NCBI GenBank assembly: GCA_036504735.1
Contig: DASXUQ010000009.1
Span: 229,204 to 293,203 of the forward strand
DNA: 64,000 nt
Source: a bacterium
Lineage (GTDB): Bacteria > Electryoneota > RPQS01
Direction: 5' to 3'
Part shown: one piece after another, positions 26,972 through 35,452 of the stretch
Position numbering within the stretch: position 1 is the stretch's first letter
Layout: each line of letters begins with the position of its first letter
The notes under the pieces: model-generated
What the model was told of the DNA's origin: nothing
Databases searched by the model: none
What the model saw: only the letters and a program-made list of their open reading frames with translations
Translations under genes and position numbers: made by a program

Positions 26972-27304
26972 CTACAGTTGATGCCATTCGCTGGGTGGAC
27001 GTTTCTTCGGCCAGAAGGTGATCGCCACCATCGTCAGCAGGGCTCCGGCAAGAAGTGACCAGAAGAGTGTGTCGCCAGGCTGGAACAGCGGCGCCAGTTT
27101 CACGGCCAGATAAATCAGAAAGCCGTAGACCAGTGCGAAGATCAACACGTATGCAAAGCGGTCCAGCCCGTGCTCGCCTGCCAGCGCGTCGTGCGCTGAA
27201 TAGGCCTGGCGCAGACTGAGCGTACCGTGCCACTTGGGCAGAAAGATCATCACCAGTAGCACGATAGCCGTCGTCAGGACACGCAGCAGAATGGAAGCGG
27301 TCAT
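26972..27304 (-). CDS. three-helix membrane protein, function unknown
   Basis: 110 residues with hydrophobic segments at about 5-22, 48-70 and 76-95, and a short basic end (PKKRPPSEWHQL). It sits eight bases from the preceding gene at 27313 and 12 from the next, so co-translation is likely. I recognise no family. The window's operon 28339-26342 thus contains one dehydrogenase and three small membrane proteins. Confidence 0.6.
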   Translation of the reverse strand: MTASILLRVLTTAIVLLVMIFLPKWHGTLSLRQAYSAHDALAGEHGLDRFAYVLIFALVYGFLIYLAVKLAPLFQPGDTLFWSLLAGALLTMVAITFWPKKRPPSEWHQL

Positions 27305-27312
27305 CGGTTACC

Positions 27313-27546
27313 TCACAGCGCCGGGCGGCTCGTCATCACATGGACAAACAGGCCGATAATCACCACCATCGCCACAAACAGGCTGATGACCAGCATAATC
27401 CGCTGCCGTGGTCCCAGCCGTTTGCTCTGCAGATACTCCAGCCATCCCACATGCGGCCGCTTCCCGCCCAAAGACCACAATGCTAATCCGAAAACCGCCG
27501 CCACAATCCCTATTCCGGTCAACGTCATGCGGTCTGCAAGCGTCAT
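27313..27546 (-). CDS. two-helix membrane protein, function unknown
   Basis: The ATG at 27546 follows GGGAGAAAGG, giving 77 residues; an upstream ATG would start inside the SDR gene. Hydrophobic segments span about residues 8-24 and 49-70, with a loop 'GGKRPHVGWLEYLQSKRLGPRQR' between (basic, probably cytoplasmic). No family is recognised. It is placed directly after the SDR stop at 27572. Confidence 0.6.
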   Translation of the reverse strand: MTLADRMTLTGIGIVAAVFGLALWSLGGKRPHVGWLEYLQSKRLGPRQRIMLVISLFVAMVVIIGLFVHVMTSRPAL

Positions 27547-27571
27547 CGAAAAACCTTTCTCCCGGCAAGGG

Positions 27572-28339
27572 TTATTTGGCGGTATACCCGCCATCAATCA
27601 CCAGTTCGCTGCCGGTGACAAACCGCGATTCGTCGGAGGCCAGATAAAGGATGGCATAGGCGATATCCAGCGGCTCGCCCAGGAATCCGATGGGGTGCTG
27701 GCTGGTCAGAATGCCGCGCATGGTTTCCAGATCCCCCAGCGCTTTCATCGCGTTTTCGACCAGCGGCGTCCACACAAATCCCGGATGCACCGAATTGACG
27801 CGGATATGATCCGCCGCATAAAACAGGGCATCGGTTTTGGTGAGCAACCGCACGGCGCCTTTGGATGCATGATAGGGCGGGGCATCCTGCGCGCCGACCA
27901 GTCCGTAAATCGAAGAAAGGTTGATGATGCTGCCGCCGCCGGCGCGCTTCATGTGCGGCACCGTATGCTTGGTGCAGAAGAACACACCCTTCACGTTCAC
28001 CGCCATCACCTGGTCCCATTCTGCTTCGGTGATCTCGGTCGTCGGCTTGGAGACGCCGCCGATGCCTGCGTTGTTCACCAGAATATCGATCTCGCCGAAA
28101 GTGGCCACAACATCACGGATCACGCGCCGCACATTCTCTTCGCTGGAGACATCCAGCATGAAGAACTGGGCTGAGCCGCCCTTGCTCCGGATCCGCGCCG
28201 CGCATTCTTCACCAGCATCGGCCAGAATGTCGGTCACCGCGACTTTCGCGCCTTCTTTGGCCAGAAGTTCACAGGTCGCCTGCCCGATCCCCAGCGCTCC
28301 CCCCGTCACCACAGCTACTTTTCCATCTACTCGTCCCAT
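27572..28339 (-). CDS. short-chain dehydrogenase/reductase (SDR)
   Basis: 255 residues from the ATG at 28339 (GGAGAG upstream). Classical SDR motifs are VVTGGALGIGQ (TGxxxGIG cofactor loop, about residues 11-21), NNAGIGG (about residues 86-92), INLSSIYG with the catalytic Ser, and the YxxxK site as YHASK (about residues 155-159). The ending 'DESRFVTGSELVIDGGYTAK' is typical. It resembles glucose/cyclopentanol-type NAD(P)-dependent alcohol dehydrogenases. The Asp in TDILAD after strand 2 favours NAD. Substrate unknown. It heads a run with three membrane-protein genes. Confidence 0.88.
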   Translation of the reverse strand: MGRVDGKVAVVTGGALGIGQATCELLAKEGAKVAVTDILADAGEECAARIRSKGGSAQFFMLDVSSEENVRRVIRDVVATFGEIDILVNNAGIGGVSKPTTEITEAEWDQVMAVNVKGVFFCTKHTVPHMKRAGGGSIINLSSIYGLVGAQDAPPYHASKGAVRLLTKTDALFYAADHIRVNSVHPGFVWTPLVENAMKALGDLETMRGILTSQHPIGFLGEPLDIAYAILYLASDESRFVTGSELVIDGGYTAK

Positions 28340-28440
28340 CTTGCTCTCCGTATCGTTAAGGATCCTTTTTCGGTTTCCCTGAATACGGTCAAGCAAGATG
28401 CGAGTTCCCAGAGGAAAATATGAAAACCGACGAATCTGCC

Positions 28441-28731
28441 TTACCTCAACCAGATCTCCGTGACCACACCTTCGCCCATCCCTTCGGCGATGCGTTTGAG
28501 AAGTTCGGGTTCCAGATATTGCAGTTCCGTGCGCCAGACATCGTGGTCACAATGGACTTCCAGCCGCTTGCCGTGGAACCTGTACGGCTGGGCATGCGCC
28601 GAGATTTCCGGCCCCACCAGCTCGGCCCACATCTGCTTGAGCTTGGCCATCTGAAAATTCGACTGCCACTTCTTCTGCCGCAGCAGACTCGCCAGCAGAT
28701 CGTCAATCCTAAGTGCTTGTTCTTTGCGCAT
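28441..28731 (-). CDS. DUF721 / DciA-like protein
   Basis: 96 residues from the ATG at 28731; a TTG six codons upstream is possible. The domain reads 'LRIDDLLASLLRQKKWQ' then 'MAKLKQMWAELVGPEISAHAQPYRFHGKRLEVHCDHDVWRTEL', split here for clarity: 'WAELVGPEISAHAQP' is the KH-like hallmark, followed by 'LEVHCDHDVWRTELQ' and 'LEPELLKRIAEGMG'. DciA proteins load or operate the replicative helicase DnaB in bacteria that lack DnaC. They commonly sit near dnaN, recF and gyrB, as here, which supports the call. Confidence 0.82.
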   Translation of the reverse strand: MRKEQALRIDDLLASLLRQKKWQSNFQMAKLKQMWAELVGPEISAHAQPYRFHGKRLEVHCDHDVWRTELQYLEPELLKRIAEGMGEGVVTEIWLR

Positions 28732-28788
28732 TTTGAGAGTAGGCTCCAACGGAGTAATATACTGATTTTCTACGAGAATAACAACCTT

Positions 28789-29049
28789 TCAGAGCCCTTT
28801 CGGCAACTCCCGTAAGCCATAATTGCACAAATGTTTAACTTCCCTTTGCATACGTTTTTCCCGCCCCGTAAGTTCCTGCTCCCCGTCCCCGCCTCCGCCC
28901 CAAGTGGATGATACACTAGTCCCACTTACGAATAAAAGCGAGCCTTGGTAGCCCGCTCTTTTCATCTTTGATTGCGCCGTTTCCCTGTCTGTAGTCGTGT
29001 GAACGCGCCCGGACGCTAAGTCGAGTGTACAACTCAATTTACGCGGCAT
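28789..29049 (-). CDS. hypothetical 86-residue protein upstream of dciA
   Basis: An ATG at 29049 opens a frame whose second half (ELTGREKRMQREVKHL, then YGLRELPKGL) has the charge pattern of a helical protein; the first half does not resemble any family. It reads toward dciA, 58 bases upstream of its likely start. No clear ribosome site is present. Alternatively the stretch is a leader containing hairpins (see 28934-28962). Low confidence. Confidence 0.35.
   Translation of the reverse strand: MPRKLSCTLDLASGRVHTTTDRETAQSKMKRAGYQGSLLFVSGTSVSSTWGGGGDGEQELTGREKRMQREVKHLCNYGLRELPKGL
28934..28962. terminator. imperfect bidirectional hairpin
   Basis: AAAAGCGAGC, seven-base loop, GCCCGCTCTTTT: A-run on one side and T-run on the other, as in bidirectional terminators, though the stem has mismatches. 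It falls within the doubtful 28789-29049 frame and counts against it. Confidence 0.4.
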
Positions 29050-29077
29050 AACTTTTTTATTTCCTTGCGCTTACCTC

Positions 29078-29106
29078 TTGACAAGACAAAAATATTTTCG
29101 TATCAT
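29078..29106 (+). promoter_or_regulatory. sigma70-type promoter candidate
   Basis: TTGACA at 29078-29083, 17 bases, then TATCAT at 29101-29106. A TGTCAA at 29109-29114 makes an inverted repeat with the -35 box, which could be an operator. No coding gene follows on this strand; a hairpin with a T-run does (29153-29183). Confidence 0.5.
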
Positions 29107-29112
29107 TATGTC

Positions 29113-29183
29113 AATTCGCCTACGGGCGAAGGGAGATGAGTTTCCATCGCAGAAGGACCGCGGCCGCGGTCCTTTCTGTTTTT
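29113..29183 (+). ncRNA. candidate small RNA of about 70 nt
   Basis: From the expected start near 29113 the transcript would begin with the hairpin TTCGCC-TACG-GGCGAA (29115-29130). After about 20 bases it would end in the perfect stem AAGGACCGCGG/CCGCGGTCCTT (29153-29174) followed by TCTGTTTTTG. Promoter, 5' hairpin and terminator in 106 bases, with no gene on that strand, suggest a free-standing RNA. An overlapping short peptide (ATG at 29136) is possible but lacks a spaced ribosome site. It lies between DUF3800 and dciA where recF is often found. Confidence 0.42.
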
Positions 29184-29198
29184 GTACGTTCAGCTCGC

Positions 29199-30050
29199 TC
29201 ACTTCGTTGGGTATAGTTTGAGGCCCCAGCCCTTTGTTCGCCCATGAATGTCTTTATCAATTAGGTGACCTACCTCGCCCATAAAGTGCTGATCACGTTC
29301 TCGTAGTGGCCGAGTATCGGCGTGGTATTCAAAAATTGTGGCCCAAGTCAGCGGATTAGTTATCAGATCTACCAGTTCCAGTCCTTCAACTTTATCACCC
29401 TTAGATCGAAATGGGAGATCATGACGAGGTATGGCTGTTTGGATTCTTTTTGGACTGAGTGTACCTTGCTGGTCGAAGAGCAGGTGCCCACTGCTCCAGA
29501 TCTTCATGTAAGCTTCATTCACCAGTCGGTTCTGTTGTGGGGTTCTGGATTCGGCTACCACACGTGCCGCCCACTGTGTTTGTCTTTTTCCAAGGGTATC
29601 AAGATGAAACACGATACGCTCGATATGAAGCGCCAGCGCAAGTTCATAGGGGTCTTTGTGGGGATTCTTCTCCCATAGAGGAATTTTTCCCATCAGTGCC
29701 AATTTGTCAATACAGACACAGCGTAACTTCACATCAAGGCTTCCGAGAAAACGAACAATCTTCTGCCATGTCCTGGCTATTTGTTCGTCTGAATATTCAT
29801 CGAAAGGCGGTAGACGGTGGAACAAGGCTCGGTAATGGAGGTAAATTCCCGGATCACCAAACACATTTGCCTTGAAGACTCTATATCTCGGCAACAAGAT
29901 GTCTTGATAGTAATTGTGGCGAACACACAGAGCCGCAACCGATAGGTATCGTGCTAACGGTTGACCGCTGGGTTTCAGAGACGAGTTTCCGTACTCATCC
30001 AAAAACACGAGCATTGTGGTTCGCGGATCATATCGAAAGGTACTTGTCAC
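29199..30050 (-). CDS. DUF3800 family protein
   Basis: DUF3800 proteins open with an 'hhFhDExG' strand, seen here as MLVFLDEYGNSS. They later have a central helical part and a conserved acidic/His segment; here 'KVEGLELVDLITN' near residue 240 matches the 'GLQLADLIA' hallmark. The fold is RNase H-like, and family members are common in defence islands and near mobile DNA; no activity is generally established. A GTG at 30050 with GGAAG upstream gives about 283 residues; the ATG at 30014 is another start. AT-rich relative to dnaN. It splits the expected dnaN-dciA neighbourhood. Confidence 0.75.
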   Translation of the reverse strand: MTSTFRYDPRTTMLVFLDEYGNSSLKPSGQPLARYLSVAALCVRHNYYQDILLPRYRVFKANVFGDPGIYLHYRALFHRLPPFDEYSDEQIARTWQKIVRFLGSLDVKLRCVCIDKLALMGKIPLWEKNPHKDPYELALALHIERIVFHLDTLGKRQTQWAARVVAESRTPQQNRLVNEAYMKIWSSGHLLFDQQGTLSPKRIQTAIPRHDLPFRSKGDKVEGLELVDLITNPLTWATIFEYHADTRPLRERDQHFMGEVGHLIDKDIHGRTKGWGLKLYPTK

Positions 30051-30076
30051 GCCTGCTTCCAAATGTGATATGGAGC

Positions 30077-30106
30077 GAGAGCGGGCGCCGCACGCCCGCT
30101 CTCTTT
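30077..30106 (-). terminator. strong hairpin downstream of dnaN
   Basis: GAGAGCGGGCG, five-base loop, CGCCCGCTCTC: a perfect 11-bp stem 37 bases past the dnaN stop and upstream of DUF3800. Only CTCTTTAA follows on the plus strand and there is no T-run on the minus strand, so it may stabilise a 3' end instead of terminating by itself. Confidence 0.5.
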
Positions 30107-30142
30107 AATGACCGCTTTGCCCCGAACGAGTCCCAGTCCGGT

Positions 30143-31258
30143 TCAGTTCAATCGGACCGGCATGATGAGCATCAGCAGGTCTTCATCCTCTTCCTGCTCG
30201 GTGGGCTTAACGATGCCCGCCGAGGTGGGAGTCCCCAGTTCGAATACCACTTCATCGCCCATGTCGATCTGCTTCAAAACATCCAGCACATAGCCGGCGT
30301 TGTAGCCGATGTCCATCGGATCGCCCGTATAAGCGCAGGGCAGGGTTTCCTGGCCTTCGTTGCCCTGCTCGATATCTTCCACCATAATCCGCATCTGGTC
30401 GCCCGTAAGCTTCAGACGGATCTGGCGCGAAATTTCATTGGAGACGATGGACGCGCGCAGCACAGCCTGCATAAACTGGTAACGGTCCACCGTGAGCGTA
30501 TTCTTGTTTTCCGAAGGAATCACCGCTTCGTAATTCGGATAGCGGCCTTCGATCAGCTTGGTAATCAGCGTCGTGTTGCCTACGCGGAAGCCGAGCTGAT
30601 TGGTTCCGAACAGGACCTGCACTTCGCCTTCGCCGGCGCACATCCGGGCCACGGTATTCATGGCCTTGGCGGGTATAATACACTCGCGCGGTTCGCCGCT
30701 GTAGCCGCTGTGCTTGACGTTGATCTTCGCCAGGCGGTGACCGTCGGTGCTGACCATGCGCAATTCTTCGGGAAATATCTTCAGATAAATTCCCGTGAGC
30801 TGCGGACGCAGTTCGTCGCGCGACACGGCAAAGATCGTCTTCTCGATCATGCGCTTCAGCTTGGCGCGGTCAATCGTAAAGGCTTCCGCTTCCTCGAGCG
30901 AGGGCACCTTGGGATAGTTCTGCACACCTTCTGCCGAGAGATTATATTCCTTGTCTTCGGCGTTGAGTTTGATCCGGCCGCTCTCGTTGGCTTCCACGGT
31001 GACCATCACGTCGGGAAAGACGCGGATCTCCTCGAGAAACTTGCGCGCCGGCAGCAGCGCACGGCCATCTTTCTGACCCTTAACCTCCATCCGCGTCTCC
31101 ATCGAGACTTCCAGATCGGTGGCGGTGATGGTCAGCGTATTGCCCGCAAGCTGCGTCAGGAAATGCGTGAGCACCGGCATCGGGCTTTTGGCGGGTACAA
31201 CTCCGGCGAGGGGTTGCAAGCCAGTTTGCAGACTGCTCTGGGAGGCGGAAAACTTCAT
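30143..31258 (-). CDS. dnaN: DNA polymerase III beta sliding clamp
   Basis: 371 residues, the usual length, with three clamp domains. Markers include the opening MKFSASQSSLQTGLQPLAGVV, 'LLPARKFLEEIRVFPD', 'RLAKINVKHSGYSGEPRECIIPAKAMNTV' (shown in parts: RLAKINV and IIPAKAMNTVARM), 'LIEGRYPNYEAVIP' and the C-terminal 'LMLIMPVRLN', the MPMRL-type end that forms the protein-binding pocket. It encircles DNA as a dimer and tethers polymerase. GAGG precedes the ATG at 31258. It is downstream of dnaA on the same strand, separated by 248 bases. Confidence 0.97.
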   Translation of the reverse strand: MKFSASQSSLQTGLQPLAGVVPAKSPMPVLTHFLTQLAGNTLTITATDLEVSMETRMEVKGQKDGRALLPARKFLEEIRVFPDVMVTVEANESGRIKLNAEDKEYNLSAEGVQNYPKVPSLEEAEAFTIDRAKLKRMIEKTIFAVSRDELRPQLTGIYLKIFPEELRMVSTDGHRLAKINVKHSGYSGEPRECIIPAKAMNTVARMCAGEGEVQVLFGTNQLGFRVGNTTLITKLIEGRYPNYEAVIPSENKNTLTVDRYQFMQAVLRASIVSNEISRQIRLKLTGDQMRIMVEDIEQGNEGQETLPCAYTGDPMDIGYNAGYVLDVLKQIDMGDEVVFELGTPTSAGIVKPTEQEEDEDLLMLIMPVRLN

Positions 31259-31506
31259 GAAGGCCTCATTACAAGTAGGTTAAGAGAGAGTAAAAATTCG
31301 TAATAGTAGTAGCCCCTGTGGCTTTGTGGAAAAGGGCGGCTAAACTGTTTGATTTCGGCTCTCTGCGGTGTGCACGGCGAGTGACTTGCGAGCCGCTTTC
31401 TCAAACAGTTTTCCGCTCTCGTTCACTCTCTCCCTGAAGGTCAAGTCAGTCAGGTTCTTCAGAGGAGCGGAAAAGAGTGGCTTTCCCGTCTTCTGTCCAC
31501 AGTTAT
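31259..31506. promoter_or_regulatory. dnaA-dnaN intergenic region with DnaA-box-like sites
   Basis: No gene is seen. TTATTCACC at 31503-31511 is one mismatch from the DnaA box. TGTCCACAG nearby and TGTGGAAAA near 31325 are weaker matches. It should hold the dnaN promoter and may contribute to the origin. Confidence 0.4.
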
Positions 31507-32889
31507 TCACCGCTGTCCACTCAACAGAGTGGATACAGCAAGGGTCTGGCTAAGAGTGCGCAGCGCGTTCAGGACTTCCGGATCCTGGGCTACGCGGCGG
31601 TCGTGAATCGTGTCGCGGGCGTGAATCACCGTCGAGTGATCACGGCCGCCGAAGGCTTCGCCGATCGCCTTCAGAGAGAGCGCCGTGTGTTCGGTCATGA
31701 GCATGATGCCGATCATGCGCGCGAACACTAATTCTTTCTTGCGCGACTTGCCGCGCAACGCTTCAGGAGTGACCCGGAAATGTTCAGCCACCGCGCTGAT
31801 AATTTTCTCCGTGGGCGGCCGCATACCGTTCTGGCCGCTGCGGCAGCGAAGTACTTCCCTCGCGAGGTCCAGCACCGGGGGGACACGCATCAGTTGACAC
31901 CTTGCCGCTAATGTGACATAGGCTCCTTCCAGATCGCGGATGTTGCTGGTCACATGGGACGCCAGAAAATCCGCGACGTCGCGCGTGAGCGGGAAATGAT
32001 CCTGCTCCGCTTTGGTGCGCAAAATCGCCACCCGGGTTTCATAGTCCGGCGGATCGATGTTGGTGACCAGGCCCGAGTCGAAGCGCGAGATCAACCGCTG
32101 ATCGAACCCCGCCATGTCCGAGACCGGGCGGTCCGAGGTCATGACGATGCGTTTGCCGTTCTGATACAGCGTGTTGAACGAATGGAAGAATTCGATCTGC
32201 GTCCGTTCCTTGGCCGCAAAGAACTGGACGTCATCTACCAGCAGCAGATCAATGGAGCGGTAGCGGTGGGAAAAGTCGGTGGTCTGCCGGGACTGCACGG
32301 ACTGAATAAAGTCCGCGGTGAAGCGCTCGGCGCTCACATACAGTACACGGTGCGTCTTGTATTTGGCCAGCACCCGGTTGCCGATAGCCTGCAGCAGATG
32401 GGTTTTGCCGAGGCCGGTTCCGCCGTAAATCAGCAGTGGATTCCACGGGCTGCGGTGCGCCACGTCGGCGACGGCCATGCAGGCCGCGCGGGCAAAGGAG
32501 TTGGAGTCCCCTTCGATAAAATTCTCGAACTGGTAGCGGGGATTGAGAAAGGTCTCGATCTCCTCACTGACCGTTTCGGAAGGGGAGTGCACGCGCGGCA
32601 TCGCGGGAGCAGTTACTTCTCCCTTGTGGGGCTGCACATACAGCTTAAGCCGGATTCCTTCGCCGCTGACCTTGCGCAGTGCGGTCTCAAGATTCCTGAT
32701 ATAGTGGCCTTCGATCCATTCCCTGTGGAACTGGCTGGGAACCGCGAGCACCAGGGCGTTGCTCTCCAGTTTCTGCGGGACTAAGGGCTGGATCCACGTT
32801 ACAAAACTCTGATCGGGAATCTGACTCTTAAAAGCATCAAGCAACGCGGCCCATAATTCGGTCGCGGAGGAGTAGTCAAAAGAAGTCAT
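31507..32889 (-). CDS. dnaA: chromosomal replication initiator DnaA
   Basis: 460 residues. Domain I is at about 1-85 ('SFVTWIQPLVPQ', 'FHREWIEGHYI'), with a short linker to about 115. The AAA+ domain has Walker A YGGTGLGKTHLL (about 155-166), Walker B LLLVDDVQFFAAKE (about 215-228) and sensor 'VMTSDRP'. Domain IV (about 365-460) has the box-binding helix-turn-helix signature GGRDHSTVIHARDTI. DnaA-ATP melts oriC and loads helicase. It reads away from the putative origin region to its right. Confidence 0.97.
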   Translation of the reverse strand: MTSFDYSSATELWAALLDAFKSQIPDQSFVTWIQPLVPQKLESNALVLAVPSQFHREWIEGHYIRNLETALRKVSGEGIRLKLYVQPHKGEVTAPAMPRVHSPSETVSEEIETFLNPRYQFENFIEGDSNSFARAACMAVADVAHRSPWNPLLIYGGTGLGKTHLLQAIGNRVLAKYKTHRVLYVSAERFTADFIQSVQSRQTTDFSHRYRSIDLLLVDDVQFFAAKERTQIEFFHSFNTLYQNGKRIVMTSDRPVSDMAGFDQRLISRFDSGLVTNIDPPDYETRVAILRTKAEQDHFPLTRDVADFLASHVTSNIRDLEGAYVTLAARCQLMRVPPVLDLAREVLRCRSGQNGMRPPTEKIISAVAEHFRVTPEALRGKSRKKELVFARMIGIMLMTEHTALSLKAIGEAFGGRDHSTVIHARDTIHDRRVAQDPEVLNALRTLSQTLAVSTLLSGQR

Positions 32890-33688
32890 AGAAGATAAGG
32901 TGGCTTAATGCAGAGGTGAAGGCTGGACTCTGCGCTCGAACATACAGTTCTCGAGGCGGCAGCCCGAAGGGCCGCCACATGCGGGATAGGACAATAAAAG
33001 GGAGCAAAGCCTGCTTGCGGCAGGACTACCGCTGACTGGCCCCCAGTTATCTACATGGCCGCCACGCTATAGGAAATTCTTTCTGCGGCAAAAAACGGCA
33101 CGGGGGGTTGTTCAGCAGGCACTACAATATAACACGATTTCCCCTGATGTCAACTCAGTAACTCCTCATTTGAAGAGAACTTACAACCTTTACAAGACTG
33201 TATTTTTTGGCTCTGGGGAATTGGCATACCGCTTGGCCCCGAAGCTGAGAGGAGAGCCCGGACACACCGCTACCTCCAACTCCTCCACATTCGCACCGCC
33301 GACATGTGCATAACCCGCCGGACTCAGCCAAGGTTTCCGCTGTAGCATGCTCCCTGTGGCCTATTCCGGATAATAGCGTCTGCAAACTCGCCGTTCCCAC
33401 ACTCCTATCCTATTATAGTCTCCGGCCCAAAAAGGCAGCAGAGCCCCCCAGAAAGGCTCTGCTATTGCATATAAACACAGAATATAGCTCTACTTGAGCA
33501 GCAAGATATTCCTCATGAAGCCCGCCCTGTCCCCTTCCGCTCGGCTACCAACAATAAGAGACCCACCACAGCATCAGCCACCACGCGCTGTAGACATAAT
33601 ACTTGGTTTCCGAGGGTAATTCAGCGCTTCGTGGGTCTCAAAGGATGGGAACGCCCGTGCGAAGCGCAACTTCCACCGTGACACCTTG
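32890..33688. other. putative origin of replication (oriC) region
   Basis: About 800 bases without a gene. DnaA-box-like sites: TTATCTACA (33047-33055) and TGTGCATAA (33305-33313, the complement of TTATGCACA). AT-richer tracts run at about 33118-33215 and 33395-33495. A hairpin GCAGAGCC...GGCTCTGC at 33433-33455 may terminate. The position between dnaA and the rpmH operon, where gene direction flips, is the main evidence. Box density is modest, and the exact site may extend to 34982-35302. Confidence 0.5.
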
Positions 33689-34981
33689 CTACTTCAGCAA
33701 TACCATTTTCCCTGTTTGGCGGAAGCCGGACGATGTTGTGAGGGAACAGAAATAGAGACCGGACGGCAACGCTGTGCCGTCAAAGGTCAGCGTGTGGCTC
33801 CCCGCCATATATTGCCCGTCGGCCAGGGTTTGTACCTTTCGTCCCATCCTGTCGAAGACCAAAAGACTTACCCTTTCGGCTTTCGGCAGGCTGAAGCTGA
33901 TCCGTGTGGCCGGATTAAAGGGATTCGGATAGTTGGGTGCCAAGAAGCACTCCCGCGGCAAGTATCCCCCGGCCAACGACGGGACGGTCAACGGTCCAGC
34001 GCTGGCACTATCCAACTCCACCCGCCCACCGTTCACATCCACAGCCACCAACATGTAATGGTAAACGTCCCCAATGGCCACACCGCCGTCTATGTAGCTG
34101 TAGGAATGCAGGGTGTCCGAATGAGTGCCGCTGACTCGAGCAATCGTTGTACCGTCGCGCATAATCTCAAAATGGTCGTTCTGTATTTCCGATGCTGTCG
34201 TCCAACTCAAATTCACCGCGTGATCCGCCGGGACGGCTTCGAAGCTGACCAATTCGATACCTATCATGAGACCGCAAATCCAATAGTCTTCCACTTCGCC
34301 TACAGAATCCAAAGCACAGGTGCCACTGTCCGCCGGACAAGCCGGATCTTGCGGATTCAAGCCGTAGCCATACCGCCCCATTTGGTGGCTGCTGAGGCGG
34401 AAACGGAACACGCCCCAATGCGGGCCGCCATGCAGAGGGATATTTATCGGGTTCGGAAAGGTGTAAATATGCAGTCCGGGATCGACCACGGCATCCTGAA
34501 TAATCCATTCGGAAGAGCCACTGGCACTGCAGGTAACGTCATCGTCGAAGCTTCCGTTCAGGTTTCCATCCTGCCATCCATTTAGGTAGAGCGAGCCGCC
34601 GCAATCATGGTATGCCGTATAGTTGGGACCCGAAGATACTAACACAGCGATCGTGACCTGCGAGCACGGTTGCCAAGGGATGCCAAAGAACGCCACGCCG
34701 TCTGTTCCCGGGTCGAGCCCCGGAAAGTTACCACTGCAACTATCTGCGGCAAGCGAGTCCCTCGGCTGAGCTTCCCCCGTGATTTGTGGTCCGAGCCAAG
34801 CAACACCGGAAAGGCCGTGGCCCGGATTGTTGACTTGGGTCGGATAGCAGGCCGCGAGATTGCCCATGTCCACTTCGGTATAAGTGAAGAGGCACGGCTG
34901 AGCAGCTCCGGTCTGCAATCCTGCCATCACCAGACACGCGACAAGTGCAGTAACAGTCAGTCCTTGGAAAAGCGCCTTCAT
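33689..34981 (-). CDS. secreted GEVEDY/Fn3-like protein with T9SS sorting domain
   Basis: About 430 residues from the ATG at 34981. A signal peptide (ALFQGLTVTALVACLVMAGL) is followed by a Cys-rich part: CLFTYTEVDMGNLAACYPT and 'TYHDCGG'-like segments. It then has a GEVEDYWICG motif (about residue 250), the ending of the GEVEDY domain found in FCB secreted proteins. A fibronectin III-like domain follows ('VNLSWTTASEIQNDHFEI'). The sorting module has APNYPNPFNPATRISFSLP, 'DRMGRKVQTLADGQ' and 'LPSGLYFCSL', ending MVLLK. It lies between the origin region and rpmH, the only gene there. Confidence 0.83.
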   Translation of the reverse strand: MKALFQGLTVTALVACLVMAGLQTGAAQPCLFTYTEVDMGNLAACYPTQVNNPGHGLSGVAWLGPQITGEAQPRDSLAADSCSGNFPGLDPGTDGVAFFGIPWQPCSQVTIAVLVSSGPNYTAYHDCGGSLYLNGWQDGNLNGSFDDDVTCSASGSSEWIIQDAVVDPGLHIYTFPNPINIPLHGGPHWGVFRFRLSSHQMGRYGYGLNPQDPACPADSGTCALDSVGEVEDYWICGLMIGIELVSFEAVPADHAVNLSWTTASEIQNDHFEIMRDGTTIARVSGTHSDTLHSYSYIDGGVAIGDVYHYMLVAVDVNGGRVELDSASAGPLTVPSLAGGYLPRECFLAPNYPNPFNPATRISFSLPKAERVSLLVFDRMGRKVQTLADGQYMAGSHTLTFDGTALPSGLYFCSLTTSSGFRQTGKMVLLK

Positions 34982-35302
34982 AGAGGTACGGCCTAACTTA
35001 TTAGGGAGGAGATTTGTGCACAAGTTAGCCTAACTCACCCAAAAAATCAATACCACGCATGGAAAACCCAAAGCCGGAAAGGAATATCAAGACATAATTT
35101 AGGTTCATCCTTCATAATTTATTTTCCGGACTTCCATCCTTATATCCCTCCGCCCTCATTCCTGCAAAGAAGAGTTGCGCCTTGATGCTCATTTTCTTAT
35201 ATTTAGGTTTCCCTGTCCGCTTTCGGCGAGATCTCGACTGCGTCGGACCGGATCACGGCGGGCTTATTTGAGTTACAACGACACACATAAAGCAGACCTC
35301 GC
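34982..35302. promoter_or_regulatory. upstream region of rpmH
   Basis: No gene is seen. The part 35036-35145 is AT-rich. TTGTGCACA at 35014-35022 is one mismatch from a DnaA box. It must carry the rpmH promoter and the promoter of the leftward secreted-protein gene, and could belong to oriC. Confidence 0.4.
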
Positions 35303-35452
35303 ATGAAACGTACGTATCAACCTTCTCGCCGTAAACGTGCCAATAAACACGGGTTCCGCACGCGCATGGCCACCAAGGCCGGCCGGGATGTCCTGAAGAG
35401 GCGGCGGGCGAAGGGTCGCAAGCGGCTGACCGTATCGGATGAGCGACACTAA
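35303..35452 (+). CDS. rpmH: 50S ribosomal protein L34
   Basis: A 49-residue basic protein: [18 protein letters not shown] and '[24 protein letters not shown]' (the second part is the universal L34 core). The extra tail TVSDERH lies in the overlap with rnpA, whose ATG is at 35439. L34 is part of the large ribosomal subunit. First gene of the classic rpmH-rnpA-yidD-yidC cluster to the right of the origin. Confidence 0.97.
   Translation: MKRTYQPSRRKRANKHGFRTRMATKAGRDVLKRRRAKGRKRLTVSDERH

Noticed and set aside
33155-33497. Short open frames in the origin region
   Set aside because: Overlapping frames on both strands, no ribosome sites and no protein-like pattern.
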